Shown here piece after piece: positions 53,965-64,000 of a stretch of DNA of 64,000 bases. The position numbers and the translations under genes were made by a program. A model generated the notes under the pieces. It searched no databases. It was not told the DNA's origin and saw nothing but the letters and a program-made list of their open reading frames with translations. The DNA comes from Mycolicibacterium alvei (GTDB taxonomy: Bacteria > Actinomycetota > Actinomycetes > Mycobacteriales > Mycobacteriaceae). The stretch spans positions 3,534,001 through 3,598,000 of the forward strand of contig NZ_AP022565.1 in NCBI RefSeq assembly GCF_010727325.1. The letters are read 5' to 3'. Position 1 is the first letter of the stretch. The number at the start of each line of letters is the position of its first letter.

Positions 53965-55299
53965 CTACCAGTCGTCGTCCCCGTCATCTGAATTGTCGTT
54001 GTCATAGGTGAGCGCTGTCGGTGAGATCAGTCCTTCTTTGGTGCCACCGCTGCTCTTCTTGTCGTTGTGCCCGGCACCGGTCATCGGTGCCCCGCCTCCG
54101 CCGGCGCCACTGGAGACCGGTGCCACCGGACCCGCGGCACCCATGGCCCCACCGGCCGAAGCCGGCTTGGCCTCCCCGCTGATGCCCAACATGCTGGACA
54201 ACAGCGCGGTGCGCGGCGGAGATCCGAGCGCGCCGGGCAACGAGGCCGCGCGCACCAGGCCCGCGCCCGAACTCGGACCGGCACCCCCGGCCAGCGGATG
54301 GTTCGAGAACGGCATCGCCCCCATCAGGCCCATCTGCATGCCCTTGTCGCTGCCACCCATTCCGGCGAACTGACTCACCATCTGGGTGACCTGCTGCAAC
54401 GGCTGGGTCATCATCTGCATCGGGCTCTGCAGCATCTGCGGGATCTGGCCGGCCAACTGCCCGGCCTGTTGACCCATCTGCATCACCATCTGCATGCCCT
54501 GCTGCATGGGGTTCTTGTCGGTCGGGTTCTGCTCCTGCCGCGCGGCGTTCTCGCCCTTGTTGGCTGCCCCGACCCCTCGCTGCTCGGCATGGTTGACCCA
54601 GGCCGCCGTCCGCCCCGCGTTCAGTGCCACCGACTCGATGGTGGCCTTGGCGCTGACACCCTCGATGATCGCGTTGCGCAACAGACCCTGAGCCGTCCGC
54701 GGCGCCGTGGAGGCCAACGCGGCCGCCGCAGTCGTCTCACCGATCCCGGGCAGCACGATCGGCGTCATCGGCATGATCGGCTCGAACAGCAGGTTGATGG
54801 TGGTTTCGGCGTGGTAGGCCTCCATCGCACCGGCGGCCTGGTTCCACATGCGGACGAAGTAGTCCATCTCATTGAGCCCGATCGGCATCGTGTTGATGCC
54901 GAGGAAGTTGGTGGCTTCCAGAACCCCGTGAGTGATGTGGTTCTGCTCGATCTCCGGTATCGGCGGGGTGGTCGTCAGGGCCAGCGTGTACGAACTCGCC
55001 TGCGCACCGGCCTGCAGGGCGCGCTTCTGCGCCTGCATGGCCACCGTCCGCAGCCACATGATCATCGGCAGGGTTGCCGAGACAGCTCGTTCGCTCGACG
55101 TACCGCTCCACACCGCCGTCAGGGCGTTCAGTGCGCCGGCAAGCTCGTCAGCCTGGGTCTCCAGCAGGATCGCAAGCCCCTCCCAACCCGTTGCTGCCTG
55201 CAGCATCGGTGCCGGGCCGGCACCGAGCATCAAGCGCGCGGTGTTGACCTCTGGCGGAAGCGCAAACCAGGTCGGTGGAACGGGTGGCGCCGCAACCAT
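53965..55299 (-). CDS. PPE68: PPE68
   Basis: A 444-residue PPE protein. Pro15-Pro16-Glu17 lie in FALPPEVNTARLMLGAGPAP. The hairpin turn is W-S-G (64-66), and EQNHITHGVLEATNFLGINTMPIGLNEMDYFVRMWNQAAGAMEAYHAET matches PPE68. A Met/Gln-rich tail (about 265-330) has repeated M-Q-M and QLAGQIPQ units, then NHPLAGGAGPSSGAGLVRAASLPG. It ends in an acidic SDDGDDDW. It pairs with PE35, 41 bases upstream, and is exported by or associated with ESX-1. Confidence 0.94.
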   Translation of the reverse strand: MVAAPPVPPTWFALPPEVNTARLMLGAGPAPMLQAATGWEGLAILLETQADELAGALNALTAVWSGTSSERAVSATLPMIMWLRTVAMQAQKRALQAGAQASSYTLALTTTPPIPEIEQNHITHGVLEATNFLGINTMPIGLNEMDYFVRMWNQAAGAMEAYHAETTINLLFEPIMPMTPIVLPGIGETTAAAALASTAPRTAQGLLRNAIIEGVSAKATIESVALNAGRTAAWVNHAEQRGVGAANKGENAARQEQNPTDKNPMQQGMQMVMQMGQQAGQLAGQIPQMLQSPMQMMTQPLQQVTQMVSQFAGMGGSDKGMQMGLMGAMPFSNHPLAGGAGPSSGAGLVRAASLPGALGSPPRTALLSSMLGISGEAKPASAGGAMGAAGPVAPVSSGAGGGGAPMTGAGHNDKKSSGGTKEGLISPTALTYDNDNSDDGDDDW

Positions 55300-55340
55300 G
55301 ACTGGATGACCCTAACTCTGACGAATTTGCCTGCGAGATG

Positions 55341-55634
55341 TTAAAGCGTGGTGGCCTGAGCCGCGTCGACCGCGTTGTAAATGCCTGCGATCTCCGCGTA
55401 TGCCGCGCCGGCCCGGGTGAGTTCCTCCTGGGCGAACGAGTTCGCCGCAAGCGCCTCGACACCCTCGCTGGCGAAGGCCATGGCTGCCATGGCCGAGACC
55501 TCGTCAGCACCGGCCGGAACCAGCGCGGTGACGGCCGCGGACGCGGTGGTGCCGCCGGCCAGGCCACGGGCTGCGTTTGCGATCACCTGTGCCGCAACGC
55601 CTTCGGCGCCTGGGTTGTGCATCATCGGTTGCAT
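55341..55634 (-). CDS. PE35: PE35
   Basis: A 97-residue PE-domain protein forming a heterodimer with PPE68. The C-terminal export motif is YNAVD in AEIAGIYNAVDAAQATTL. The strict Pro-Glu pair near the N-terminus is not obvious (HNPGAEGVAAQV), as in other ESX-1 PE35 proteins. AGGGGAG precedes the ATG. It heads the PE35-PPE68-esxB-esxA block, separated from eccCb1 by 180 bases, which is enough for its own promoter. Confidence 0.9.
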   Translation of the reverse strand: MQPMMHNPGAEGVAAQVIANAARGLAGGTTASAAVTALVPAGADEVSAMAAMAFASEGVEALAANSFAQEELTRAGAAYAEIAGIYNAVDAAQATTL

Positions 55635-55715
55635 TTGCTTGCTCCCCTGTCTCGATTACAAATAACCAGGGACAGGCACCCAAAGACGACGTGGCAGAAA
55701 GTTTGCCAAGTCGTC

Positions 55716-55739
55716 AAGGAATCTGTCCCCCGATTCCTT
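55716..55739. repeat. 8-bp inverted repeat upstream of PE35
   Basis: AAGGAATC (55716-55723) and GATTCCTT (55732-55739) are exact inverted copies around eight bases, in the eccCb1-PE35 spacer. It may be a regulator site for the PE35 promoter; without a T tract on the minus strand a terminator role is less likely. Confidence 0.4.
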
Positions 55740-55814
55740 TGCTGACGGGCCGCCGCCAGCGTTGCTGAGTGCGTTGCCTAAATACTAACTGCCCTTTTGG
55801 GGTGCTGCGCACAC

Positions 55815-57566
55815 TTATTCTTCCGGTGGATCGACGTAGGCCGCCTGAATGACTTCCTTGCCCTCCGGCGAGACCATAAACGCCTGGCCAGGAGGCCTTT
55901 TCTTGACGATGATCTCGCGCGACGGAAAGTCGTTCTTCTCACCGGAGAGGAACAAGGTCGGCGAACCGGCGCCGTAGGCGGCCCCCACGAACTTGTCCAT
56001 GGTGGCCCGGTGCGCCAGGCTCATCTGACACGTCACGATGACATGGAGGCCGATATCTGCTGCCGCGGGCAGCAGCGGCCCCAACGGGGCCATCGGCGAC
56101 ATCATGCCGGCCGCAGCCACGATCATGTGCCAGTCGTCGACCAGCAGGACGATGTCCGGACCGCTCCACCATGACCTGGCCCGCAACTGCGCGGTGGTCA
56201 GGTCGGGCGGCGGCAGCCGCTTCTTGAGGTTGGACGCCAGCGCCTTGATCGACTCCTCCAGCGAAGCGCTGTTGCGGTTGATCGCACCGGCGGCCAGCAG
56301 GTGCGTATCGGGCACCGCGTCGAGCAGGCCCGACCGGTAGTCGGCCAACATGAACCGCACCTGATCGGGGCTGTTGCGGGCACAGATCGCCTTGGACACC
56401 GCTTGCGCGATGGTGGTCTTGCCCGATTTCGGAGCGCCGAAGATCAGCAGATGCGGCGTCATGTTCATCTGGTTGTAGGCGACCGCGAGGTCGGACTCGC
56501 GCACACCCAGCGGCACCTGCCAGCGGGTCCGGTAGTCCGAATCGGGTCCCGGCGGGTTCGGGTCGAGCTGATGCAGGTAGATCTTCTCCGGCAGCACCCG
56601 CACCTGCGGTGCCTGATCGGTGTAGCGCGAAGCCACTTCCTGCACCCCCGCCGAGATCGCGTCGACGATGTTGGCGGCGCTGTGGACGCCGTCCAGTCGA
56701 GGCACCCCCATCATCAGGTGATGCTTCTCCAGGGAGACGGCCCGCCCCGGCCGGTTGGCCGGGATGTCGCGGGTGATCCGGTCGATCTGGGTCTCGTTCA
56801 CATCGCCCAGCCGGAATTCGATCTTGGTGCCCAGGTAGTCACGCACGCGTGACTTGAGCTCGGTCCAGCGCGGCGTCGAGATGATGACGTGCACGCCGTA
56901 CGCCAGACCCTGACCGGCCAGATCCTGCACCGCCGGTTCCAGATCGGGGAACTCGGCCACGAACGCCGGCCAGCCGTCGATCACCAGGAACACGTCGCCG
57001 AACGGATCCTGGGCGGCCGGGTTGTTCGGATCCTCCCGCATCTCGCGGTAGGACGAGATCGAGCCGACGCGGTACTGCTTGAACACCTGCTCGCGGGCCC
57101 TCAGCACGGCTTTGACCTCGGCCACCACCCGGTTGACCCGGTCCGGCTCGGCACGGGTGGCCACGCCGCCCACATGGGGCAGCTCTTCCATGTACATCAG
57201 GCCACCACCGCCGAGATCGATGCAGTAGAACTGCACCTGCCGCGGCGTGTGGGTGGCCGCGGCCGACAGCATCAAGGTCTGGAGGAAGGTCGACTTCCCG
57301 GTCTGCGGGGCACCGCCGATCGCGATGTTGCCGCCGGCCGCCGACACGTCGACGCCCCAGATGTCCTGCCGGTGACGACGCGGTTCGTCCATGATTCCCA
57401 GCGCGAAGCGCAGCGGCGCCCGCTGGTGGTCGCGTTCGACCAACTCGTTGACCGGGGTCGGATCGGTCAGCGGCGGCAGCCACATCTTGTAGGCGCGGCT
57501 CTCACCGGTGCCCAACTGCCCGAGGACGACCTCGCGCAGGACCCTGGGTTCAGCATCTGTACTCAT
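55815..57566 (-). CDS. eccCb1: ESX-1 ATPase EccCb1
   Basis: A 583-residue FtsK/SpoIIIE-type ATPase with two nucleotide-binding domains: GAPQTGKS (85-92) and GAPKSGKT (377-384). It carries ATPase domains 2 and 3 of EccC and recognises the EsxB C-terminal signal. ESX-1 normally has EccC split into Ca and Cb, so this is not a frameshift. The ATG overlaps the eccCa1 stop (ATGA). Confidence 0.95.
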   Translation of the reverse strand: MSTDAEPRVLREVVLGQLGTGESRAYKMWLPPLTDPTPVNELVERDHQRAPLRFALGIMDEPRRHRQDIWGVDVSAAGGNIAIGGAPQTGKSTFLQTLMLSAAATHTPRQVQFYCIDLGGGGLMYMEELPHVGGVATRAEPDRVNRVVAEVKAVLRAREQVFKQYRVGSISSYREMREDPNNPAAQDPFGDVFLVIDGWPAFVAEFPDLEPAVQDLAGQGLAYGVHVIISTPRWTELKSRVRDYLGTKIEFRLGDVNETQIDRITRDIPANRPGRAVSLEKHHLMMGVPRLDGVHSAANIVDAISAGVQEVASRYTDQAPQVRVLPEKIYLHQLDPNPPGPDSDYRTRWQVPLGVRESDLAVAYNQMNMTPHLLIFGAPKSGKTTIAQAVSKAICARNSPDQVRFMLADYRSGLLDAVPDTHLLAAGAINRNSASLEESIKALASNLKKRLPPPDLTTAQLRARSWWSGPDIVLLVDDWHMIVAAAGMMSPMAPLGPLLPAAADIGLHVIVTCQMSLAHRATMDKFVGAAYGAGSPTLFLSGEKNDFPSREIIVKKRPPGQAFMVSPEGKEVIQAAYVDPPEE

Positions 57567-59794
57567 GAGCTCATCGCCGTATCGAAGATCGGGGTCGTCG
57601 TGAACTGGTGAATCCGCACCCGGGCCTGACGCTTCTCGCGCGGCCGGGCCTCGCCGTCCACCGAATCCTCCACCTCGGGCACATAGTTCGCGCCGGTGTA
57701 GAGGGTGCTGAACTTCACCGGATCCTCCATACCCACCCGCAGGAAGCCGACACCGCTCTCCTTGTTGGTGATGTACTGCGCCTCGGGCGTACCGATCACC
57801 GCCTTGGACTCCGAAGAGCTGGTGGTACGCAACGCAATTCGGTAGGTGAGGTTCGGCTCGAGCTTGTCGATCCGCACGCCGCCGGTATTCAGCGACTGGG
57901 TGGCGAGCAGCAGGTGCACGCGCAGCGACCGACCCACACGACAGATGCGGTCGAACAGCGCGATGAAGTCCGGGTGGTTCTGCAGCAACTCGGCGAACTC
58001 GTCGACCACCACGAACAACGTCGGCAACGGCGGTAGGTCCGCACCGCGCTCGCGGTGCTTCTCGTACTCGGCCACACCGGACAGCGCACCGGCGGCACCC
58101 ACCTGCATACCGGCCTGACGCAGGATCTGCTGGCGCCGGTCGAGTTCACCGGTGAGCACCTCGCCCATGCGGCCGACCAGTTCGGCTTCCTCTTCCATGT
58201 TGGTGACGACGGCCGCGGTGTGCGGCAGTTTCTCCATGCCCAGGAAGGTCGAACCGCCCTTGAAGTCGGTGAGCAGCAGGTTGATCTGGTCGGGGTGGTG
58301 CGTGGCCACCAGCGACAGGATCATGGTGCGCAGGAACTCCGACTTACCCGAACCGGTCGTTCCGATCAGCATGCCGTGCGGGCCGGCACCGAACTCGGCG
58401 CCCTCCTTGATGTCGAGCGTCATCACCTCGCCGGTCTTGAGCTCGTGCCCGAACGGGATCTTGAGCCGGTCCCGGTCGGTGTCGGTGAACATCCGCCAGC
58501 GCGCCGGGGTCACCTCCTCGACCGACTTGGCACCCACGAGGTGGTGCCATTCCTTGGAGACCTTCTTCTGCACCCGGACGTTCTTGTCGATGATCGTCCC
58601 GGTGATCGACCAGCCGGCCAGCTTGCGGGCGATCCGGCCGGCCTGCGCCGGGGTCATCCGGTCGACGACGCGGGTCACCTCGCGGTAGTTCTGGTTCGGC
58701 AGCTTGTCGTCGGCGGTTCCGTCGGCGTCGGCCCGGAGGCGGTACGCCGAACCCCGGTGGTTACCGAGGGTGAGCACCGTGACGCCGGCCCGGCCGTCGA
58801 CCGGGAAGCCGGCCTTGCCGCCGGTCAGGTCCACCACGATCACGTAGGGGCCACCGGGTGCGGCGTCGGCGCTGTGCGGGCCACGCGCGGTCAGGTCGCT
58901 CAGACCGTCGGGGCGGGTGTAGACGAGGCGGGTGGGCCCGGCCGCGTCGGTATCGGTCTGGTGCTGGACGTGCGGCAACCACTTGAGCCACGACCACTTC
59001 GGATCTTCGGGGTTGTCGGTGAGCACCCGGATCTGCAGCAGGTCCGGCGGATGGAACACCGCCAGATGACAGATCATCGCGGTCAGCAGGCCCGCGGCAC
59101 CCTCCGCGTCGCCACCCACGGCGATGGTCGGAAAGGTCCGCAGCTGAACAAGTTTCGGGCAATCGTGGATCAGGCCGTGGGTCCGCAGGAACTTCGTCAC
59201 CCACATGTGGCTGACCGGCTCCAGGTGGGGCTGCGGTGCGCCCTGCGGGCCGGCCAGATCGCCGCTGGTGTTCGGCTTGAGCAACCGGTCCACCGCGATC
59301 TCGGCGCCGATGCCGATCCGGGTGGCAGCGTAGAAGTCGGAGTTGGCCTGACGCGACCACTGCCGGTGCGTACCGATGATCGACAGCAGATCGTCGGGAT
59401 GCGGTGCGTGGTAACCGAAGAAGGCCACCTGGGCCGACGCCGACGACGTCACACGGGTGCGCAGGCCGGCCAGGTACCGCAGGTATTCCTTACGGTCGGC
59501 GTTGATCTCGGGGACCTTCTTGCCGCCGCCTCCGCCGCTGCCCATCATGCCGACGGTGCCCATGATCATCATCAACGGCATCATCAGCATGTACGGGGAC
59601 AGCTGACGCACGCCGGTGAAGATCATGATCGCGATCATGCCGAGCATGCAGCCACCCATGACCCAGGGCATGGCCTTCTGCATCCCCGAGGGCGGGATGT
59701 CGATCCCGAGGTCATCCGGTGGGGCGACGTTGATCTCGCCCGGTGTCAGCCTTGGTCCCCGCTTGATCGTCGGGGTGAACTTCTTCGTCGTCAT
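57563..59794 (-). CDS. eccCa1: ESX-1 ATPase EccCa1
   Basis: A 743-residue membrane ATPase. Two helices (about 42-60 and 66-84) anchor it. A stalk/DUF domain (95-430) is followed by the first FtsK-type ATPase domain with Walker A GTTGSGKS (478-485) and [12 protein letters not shown] and [11 protein letters not shown] further on. It contacts EccCb1 to rebuild the full EccC motor. It overlaps eccB1 and eccCb1 by four bases each, showing one operon. Confidence 0.95.
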   Translation of the reverse strand: MTTKKFTPTIKRGPRLTPGEINVAPPDDLGIDIPPSGMQKAMPWVMGGCMLGMIAIMIFTGVRQLSPYMLMMPLMMIMGTVGMMGSGGGGGKKVPEINADRKEYLRYLAGLRTRVTSSASAQVAFFGYHAPHPDDLLSIIGTHRQWSRQANSDFYAATRIGIGAEIAVDRLLKPNTSGDLAGPQGAPQPHLEPVSHMWVTKFLRTHGLIHDCPKLVQLRTFPTIAVGGDAEGAAGLLTAMICHLAVFHPPDLLQIRVLTDNPEDPKWSWLKWLPHVQHQTDTDAAGPTRLVYTRPDGLSDLTARGPHSADAAPGGPYVIVVDLTGGKAGFPVDGRAGVTVLTLGNHRGSAYRLRADADGTADDKLPNQNYREVTRVVDRMTPAQAGRIARKLAGWSITGTIIDKNVRVQKKVSKEWHHLVGAKSVEEVTPARWRMFTDTDRDRLKIPFGHELKTGEVMTLDIKEGAEFGAGPHGMLIGTTGSGKSEFLRTMILSLVATHHPDQINLLLTDFKGGSTFLGMEKLPHTAAVVTNMEEEAELVGRMGEVLTGELDRRQQILRQAGMQVGAAGALSGVAEYEKHRERGADLPPLPTLFVVVDEFAELLQNHPDFIALFDRICRVGRSLRVHLLLATQSLNTGGVRIDKLEPNLTYRIALRTTSSSESKAVIGTPEAQYITNKESGVGFLRVGMEDPVKFSTLYTGANYVPEVEDSVDGEARPREKRQARVRIHQFTTTPIFDTAMSS

Positions 59795-61233
59795 TGGCCC
59801 TGCTTGTCTTCCACCTTGCGCGGATTGGGGTCGGCGGGCAGCGTGTCGTGCTCAAGCAACGCTGCCTCCTTCGACAACACCGGGCCCTCCACCAGCAGCC
59901 CGACGACTTGCCACGGTGCGTTCACCGCACCCGACAAGCCCAGATTCTTGGCGGCATCGTCATTGGCGATGCCGTACCGCACTCCTTGCGGGTCGATGTA
60001 GTACAGGCTCTCGCCCACCCGCGGATCCGGCGACTGCAGCCGCAGGAACTGGCCGCCTTCGATGTACACCGTTGCGTCACCGCCGATCTGGTCGATCCCG
60101 GTACCGACCGCCGATGACGGGATCGGCAACCGGCGGCCGGCGATGACGGTGGTCTTGGGCGCCTGATCGCCGGGTTCACGCTGCCAGGCCCAGCACAACA
60201 CCGGCGAGTCCTGACGCAGCAGCACCTCGAGCGGCTCGTCCGGCAACGGCGAGCCGTAGACCCGTTCGGTGATCTTGGCGACCACACTGGCCTCCACCGA
60301 CGGTGACTTCAACAGCCCGTAGGAATTGGTGGCCCGCAGTGCCGCAGCCGTGGTGTCGTTGACGCGGGCCACACCGTCCGGCAACACCACGTAATGCTGC
60401 GGATCGTCTTCGGTCGCCGTCTGGAATACCGATCCGATCACCAGATTCTCCGGCAGCCCAACGGTATTGGGCGCGCCGGCAGCCGCGATCGCCGGCAATT
60501 GCCACGGGCCCCGGTTGGCCAACGCGTTGAACAGCCCTTCCGAGACCGGGGTGGTCTTCGCGGTGACCGGGATACCCACCGCGGAGCTCACCGCCCGGTC
60601 GGACAGGTCGATGCTGTGCCGGCCTTCCGAAGTCACCAACCAGTTGCCGCCCTCGAACGACACCAGCATGCCCTGGTTGGGGCGCATCGGGCCGACCGCG
60701 GAGTCGGTTGCCAATGATCTGATCAGGACCGAGGATTCGACCTTGGGTGCCGAGCTGTCCGGCTTCGCCACGGTGTCGCAGAGCGTCCACCGCGACGCGG
60801 GCACGCCGGTCGGTGTGGCGTACGGCGCGCCGGGGATGCCGATCGGCTGCCCCTTGGGTAGCCGGTTGAGCTCCTCGGACTTCACCGCGGAGGGGGTCCC
60901 GGAGTTGCCGAGCGCCAACCGCGCCGAGGTCAGGTTGTACACCGGGCGCAGCTGACCGCTGCCCGGCAGCATCACATAGAGCTGATTGGTGGTGCGGTCC
61001 ACCACCAGTTGGTCACTGCCCTGCTTGCCCAGCGGCTTGAAGTACGCCATCAACCCCGCGCCGAGGCAGATCAGCACCGAGACCACCACACCGGCGAAAA
61101 CCGCACGGCTGTGGAACTGCAACGGATCGTCGAACATCCGGGTGTCCCGACGCACGATCGCGTGCTCGACGCGGCGCAGCAGAAATCGCCAGCCGCTGAC
61201 CTGGACCTTGGTGGTGAGCCGGAAGCCTGCCAT
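59791..61233 (-). CDS. eccB1: ESX-1 core component EccB1
   Basis: A 480-residue component. It has a basic cytoplasmic N-terminus ([32 protein letters not shown]), one membrane helix (about 44-65) and a large outer domain of repeated beta units, with Cys residues in RWTLCDTV and VLCWAW that form a disulphide in homologues. EccB forms the periplasmic part of the complex. It starts two bases after the eccA1 stop. Confidence 0.95.
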   Translation of the reverse strand: MAGFRLTTKVQVSGWRFLLRRVEHAIVRRDTRMFDDPLQFHSRAVFAGVVVSVLICLGAGLMAYFKPLGKQGSDQLVVDRTTNQLYVMLPGSGQLRPVYNLTSARLALGNSGTPSAVKSEELNRLPKGQPIGIPGAPYATPTGVPASRWTLCDTVAKPDSSAPKVESSVLIRSLATDSAVGPMRPNQGMLVSFEGGNWLVTSEGRHSIDLSDRAVSSAVGIPVTAKTTPVSEGLFNALANRGPWQLPAIAAAGAPNTVGLPENLVIGSVFQTATEDDPQHYVVLPDGVARVNDTTAAALRATNSYGLLKSPSVEASVVAKITERVYGSPLPDEPLEVLLRQDSPVLCWAWQREPGDQAPKTTVIAGRRLPIPSSAVGTGIDQIGGDATVYIEGGQFLRLQSPDPRVGESLYYIDPQGVRYGIANDDAAKNLGLSGAVNAPWQVVGLLVEGPVLSKEAALLEHDTLPADPNPRKVEDKQGQ

Positions 61234-61235
61234 CG

Positions 61236-62960
61236 CTATTCGCCGATGTTCAGGCGAGAGTGCACCGCCGTGATCGCCGCCGACATGTCTTCTCCGGTGA
61301 CCTCACTGAGCTGCTCGACACCCAGGCTCTCGAAGTCCAACGACCGGGACAGCCGCATGTCGCGGTTCTGCTCACCGGCCTCGACCAGCTGCCGCGCGTA
61401 GCGACCGTTACCGGCGATGTCCAGCGCGGGCTTGTTGTTGAGCGTGCGCTGGCTCAACAGCGAGGCCGCCTCGTTGACGCGCTTGCAGGCGTCATCGTCG
61501 AGCCACGAATCATTCGACTTGGCAATGACTTTGGCGATCTCGACGATGTCGTCGGGCGAGTACGAGTCGAACTCGATGCGCGTGGCGAAGCGGGAACGCA
61601 GACCGTCGTTGGCCTCCAACAAACGGTCGATGTCATTGCTGTACCCGGCGATGATCACCACCAACCGGTCACGGTCGTTCTCCATCCGGGCCAGCAGGGT
61701 GTCCAACGCCTCGGTACCGAACGGGTCGGCCCGGCCATCGCGCTCCTGCACCAGGGTGTACGCCTCGTCGATGAACAGCACGCCACCCAGGGCGCGGTCG
61801 ATCGTCTTGGCCGTCTTCACCGCCGACTGGCCTTCGTACTCCGCGACGAAATCCTTACGCGAGGTTTCGATCAGCTTCGGTTCGGCGATCACCCCGAGGC
61901 CGGCCAGGATGTTGGCCACCACCCGCGCGATCGTCGTCTTACCGGTACCGGGAGGGCCCGCGAAGATCATGTGCTTGGACGTCTGCGCGACCTTCATGCC
62001 GCGGGCGGCACGGATCCGGGCCATCTGGGTCGCGGCCCGGTAGGCCTCGATCTGCTCCTTGACCCGGCTCAGGCCGATCTGACGGTCGAGTTCGGCCTGC
62101 GCCTCGGCCAGCAGCTTGTCCCGAGCCGAGGTGTCGGCCACCACGCTGGCCGGATCCCACGGATCGGTGCGGGCCGCGATCTTCTCGGCCGTCGTGGTCT
62201 CCAGCCGATAGGCCGGATCCCGCAGTGCCGCCGTGACCTTGGGCTCCGGGAAGTTCGCCTGCAACCATTCCAGGAGGACCTGGGCGGACTCCTCGTTGCC
62301 CTGGGCGCGCCGGGCCATCGCCAGGAACCAGGCGATGGGCCGCGAGCAGGCGGCCGCTGCCGGCGTACCGTCCGCAGCGGTGAGGCGCCGGTCAGCCTCG
62401 GTGAACAACCCCAGGTTGGCAGCCGCCACGCCGTGAGCCACGCCGGCCGCGGCGGCAAGGAAGGCGTCGGGCCACTGATCGGCGCCGCGCACCTGGTCGA
62501 TCACATCGGTCCAGCGTTGCGCCGCACCGTAGATCACCGCCTTGACCCAGGCCACCAGATGTTCGGACCCACCGGCCGGGGCGTCTTCCAGGGCCTCCAT
62601 CGCGTCGGCGAAGTTGCCCTCGTTCGCCTCCTGCACGGCGAATCCCAGGGTGATCGCCAACGGTGAGTTGATCGGGTAGGAGATCTCTTTCCCGAAGATG
62701 CCGCCGATCGGGATCCTCGCGCCGACACTGTTCATCGAGATCTCGGCCGCACCGGCCAACTGGCCGAAGTTCGAGCGCGAGTACCAGGCCCGGAACAACG
62801 TCACCCGGTCCGTGTCACCACAGCGGATCCGTCCCACCCACGCATCGCAGGCGGTTTCGTCGTAACCGGTTATCTCGGTGAATATCTCGAGTGAACGGGC
62901 CGGCGAGCCGGAGAGCATGCCCACCGCGCTACCGAACATTCCAGCAAGGTGGTCAGCCAT
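61236..62960 (-). CDS. eccA1: ESX-1 AAA+ ATPase EccA1
   Basis: A 574-residue cytoplasmic ATPase (M. tuberculosis 573). The N-terminal TPR-like helical domain (1-275) is followed by a CbxX/CfqX-type AAA+ domain with Walker A GPPGTGKT (335-342), Walker [10 protein letters not shown] (Asp398, Glu399) and [12 protein letters not shown] sensor region. It acts in the cytosol on substrate-chaperone complexes. ATG 62960 is chosen because it gives [16 protein letters not shown] like homologues; it overlaps the espH stop by eight bases. Confidence 0.95.
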   Translation of the reverse strand: MADHLAGMFGSAVGMLSGSPARSLEIFTEITGYDETACDAWVGRIRCGDTDRVTLFRAWYSRSNFGQLAGAAEISMNSVGARIPIGGIFGKEISYPINSPLAITLGFAVQEANEGNFADAMEALEDAPAGGSEHLVAWVKAVIYGAAQRWTDVIDQVRGADQWPDAFLAAAAGVAHGVAAANLGLFTEADRRLTAADGTPAAAACSRPIAWFLAMARRAQGNEESAQVLLEWLQANFPEPKVTAALRDPAYRLETTTAEKIAARTDPWDPASVVADTSARDKLLAEAQAELDRQIGLSRVKEQIEAYRAATQMARIRAARGMKVAQTSKHMIFAGPPGTGKTTIARVVANILAGLGVIAEPKLIETSRKDFVAEYEGQSAVKTAKTIDRALGGVLFIDEAYTLVQERDGRADPFGTEALDTLLARMENDRDRLVVIIAGYSNDIDRLLEANDGLRSRFATRIEFDSYSPDDIVEIAKVIAKSNDSWLDDDACKRVNEAASLLSQRTLNNKPALDIAGNGRYARQLVEAGEQNRDMRLSRSLDFESLGVEQLSEVTGEDMSAAITAVHSRLNIGE

Positions 62961-63453
62961 CGTCGCCTCCATAGCGGGTCGAAAAGACCTGGGCCCGAGC
63001 ATCATCTGCTTGCTCCGGGGTAGGTAGATCCAGGTCACGGTTCAGAAAGTCGCGGGTCGCCGCGTCGTCGTGTCCATGCTCCCGCATTCCCGCGAGCATG
63101 AACGAGTACTGGGCGGACTTGGCCTGCTGAGCAGCCAGGCCCGCGACCACCAGGATTTCCTCGGCCAGATCCCGTTCGGTCAGATTGGTGATGTTCGGTG
63201 CCAACTCGATCTCGTGCACCCGGCCATCCATGAACACCGTCACCGTGACCGTTTCGGGCGGATTGGTGACGGTGAACAGCGGCAACGTGAGCTTCTCGTC
63301 GTCACTGCCGGACCCCTCCGAAAACCCGTCGCCGGATACCTCGTCGTCGGCAGACACGACATCGTCGTACGTCCCGAGTGCATCGAGGGCGGCTGCGTTC
63401 GATTCGTCATAGTCGTCATCGTCATCCGGAGAAAGTGGCGGAAAATCACCCAC
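62953..63453 (-). CDS. espH: EspH, ESX-1 accessory protein
   Basis: A 166-residue acidic protein: Asp/Glu-rich N-terminus (PDDDDDYDESNAAALDALG), then a conserved domain with LPLFTVTNPPETVTVTVFMDGRVHEIELAPN, LAEEILVVAGLAAQQAKSAQYSF and PTPEQADDARAQVFSTRY. It matches EspH/EspD (LFTVTNP...DGRI...VELS). It sits between espG1 and eccA1 as in other ESX-1 loci. A diverged paralogue is at 35698-36285. Confidence 0.9.
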   Translation of the reverse strand: MGDFPPLSPDDDDDYDESNAAALDALGTYDDVVSADDEVSGDGFSEGSGSDDEKLTLPLFTVTNPPETVTVTVFMDGRVHEIELAPNITNLTERDLAEEILVVAGLAAQQAKSAQYSFMLAGMREHGHDDAATRDFLNRDLDLPTPEQADDARAQVFSTRYGGDDG

Positions 63454-63467
63454 CGTGGCGGCCCCTT

Positions 63468-64000
63468 TCAGTACGCGTAGGAGCTGTCCGGATCAGGCTT
63501 GTCGAACCACGAACCCGATGGCAGGAATTCGATCAAACCGTCCAAGGCCCGCTGCAGGTTGTCCCTGGTCCCGGTCAGGAAGCTGCCGTAGAGCTCCCCG
63601 TTCACCCGACGCGGAATGGACACGATGCGTCCCTGCTTCGAGTCCAGCACACCGGCGGCCACGTCGACCTGGGCGATGGTGCCACCCGGATTCCGCTCGG
63701 ACACCACGAGTTCCACCCAGCTCTCGGGCTCGGAGATGATGTTCGCGTAGACCCGGGCCGAGGTCGGCGGGATGCCGTAGCCCGTCAGCTCGTCGGCGGT
63801 TCTGCAACTGGCGAGGGTCGCCGCGACCCCGGTCAACGGCTCGACACTGGCGGGCTGGCCTTCGCCGAGCACGGTCATCACCATGCCGGCCAGACCCACC
63901 TGCGCGGCCACCCGCTGCAGCACCAGCATGTCGTTGTCGCGGGCCGCGACCACGTGCCGACCGCCCTTGCGGCACACCACGAATCGGATCATCTTGCCGC
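63468..64000 (-). CDS. espG1: EspG1, C-terminal part (cut by window end)
   Basis: The last 177 codons of EspG1, the cytoplasmic chaperone that binds PE-PPE proteins of ESX-1. The frame is open to the window edge. IIRFVV-type strand, AARDNDMLVLQRVAAQVG, GVLDSKQGRIVSIPRRVNGELYGSFLTGTRDNLQRALDGLIEFLPSGSWFD fit the C-terminal half of the family (about 280 aa). It precedes espH by 14 bases. Upstream espE/espF, usual here, would lie beyond the window. Confidence 0.85.
   Translation of the reverse strand, partial: GKMIRFVVCRKGGRHVVAARDNDMLVLQRVAAQVGLAGMVMTVLGEGQPASVEPLTGVAATLASCRTADELTGYGIPPTSARVYANIISEPESWVELVVSERNPGGTIAQVDVAAGVLDSKQGRIVSIPRRVNGELYGSFLTGTRDNLQRALDGLIEFLPSGSWFDKPDPDSSYAY

Noticed and set aside
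55716..55739. Terminator after eccCb1
   Set aside because: The hairpin has only eight pairs and no T tract on the minus strand; kept as an inverted repeat only.
57563..57566. eccC split into two genes as a possible frameshift
   Set aside because: ESX-1 normally encodes EccCa1 and EccCb1 separately, and the ATGA overlap is a normal coupling signal.
58055..60001. 648-codon plus-strand frame opposite eccCa1
   Set aside because: Shadow of eccCa1; low-complexity Arg/Asp/His composition and no recognisable domain.

Overview
The window is a high-GC actinobacterial chromosome segment. Gene content, gene order and sequence resemblance point to a fast-growing mycobacterium (Mycolicibacterium, M. smegmatis group). 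The evidence is a complete type VII secretion locus of the ESX-1 type, a fructose phosphotransferase operon next to it (as recalled for M. smegmatis), a PtpB-like phosphatase beside a fadE2-like acyl-CoA dehydrogenase, mycobacterial TIGR00027-type methyltransferases, and several leaderless starts with TANNNT -10 elements 6-7 bases upstream.

Bases 1-26,500 hold mostly metabolic and housekeeping genes: a TetR fragment, a possible 36-residue leaderless protein, a 3-hydroxyacyl-CoA dehydrogenase, a DUF3159 membrane protein opposite a CorA-like transporter, the proton-pumping transhydrogenase pair pntA-pntB closed by a strong hairpin, a RidA protein with an acyl-CoA dehydrogenase, an alpha/beta hydrolase, an LCP-family cell-wall ligase, a NarL-type two-component pair, a LysR/MFS pair, an NTF2-like protein, fadE2-ptpB, YceI-DUF456, quinone oxidoreductase with SDR, two tandem methyltransferases, two divergent TetR regulators, a FUSC-type membrane protein and a pirin. 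Several of these are homologues of M. tuberculosis Rv0144-Rv0157, re-ordered.

Bases 26,600-33,350 hold a proline-rich secreted protein and the fructose PTS: ptsI diverges from fruR-fruK-fruA-ptsH across a palindromic control region. Phosphate would pass from PEP to PtsI, HPr and FruA, giving fructose 1-phosphate, which FruK converts to fructose 1,6-bisphosphate.

Bases 33,400-64,000 are the ESX-1 region. The core runs on the minus strand: espG1 (cut by the window end), espH, eccA1, eccB1, eccCa1, eccCb1, PE35, PPE68, esxB, esxA, espI, eccD1. An accessory block continues on that strand: two mosaic paralogues of a proline-rich membrane-anchored protein, EspJ, EspK and EspB. Facing it on the plus strand are an EspE/EspF/EspH-like cassette, mycP1, eccE1, espL and an unrecognised membrane protein. 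An apparently intact IS256-family element of about 1.43 kb, with imperfect terminal repeats and a 9-base target duplication, lies where the two arms meet.

The block between eccD1 and the IS element is the most interesting part. It looks fast-diverging and internally duplicated, and it sits where the mating-identity determinants of M. smegmatis distributive conjugal transfer have been mapped. I also note an EsxB with Met in place of the WXG Trp, an EspB in which both halves of the composite secretion motif have changed, and a long hairpin just downstream of esxA. No tRNA, rRNA or CRISPR array was seen.
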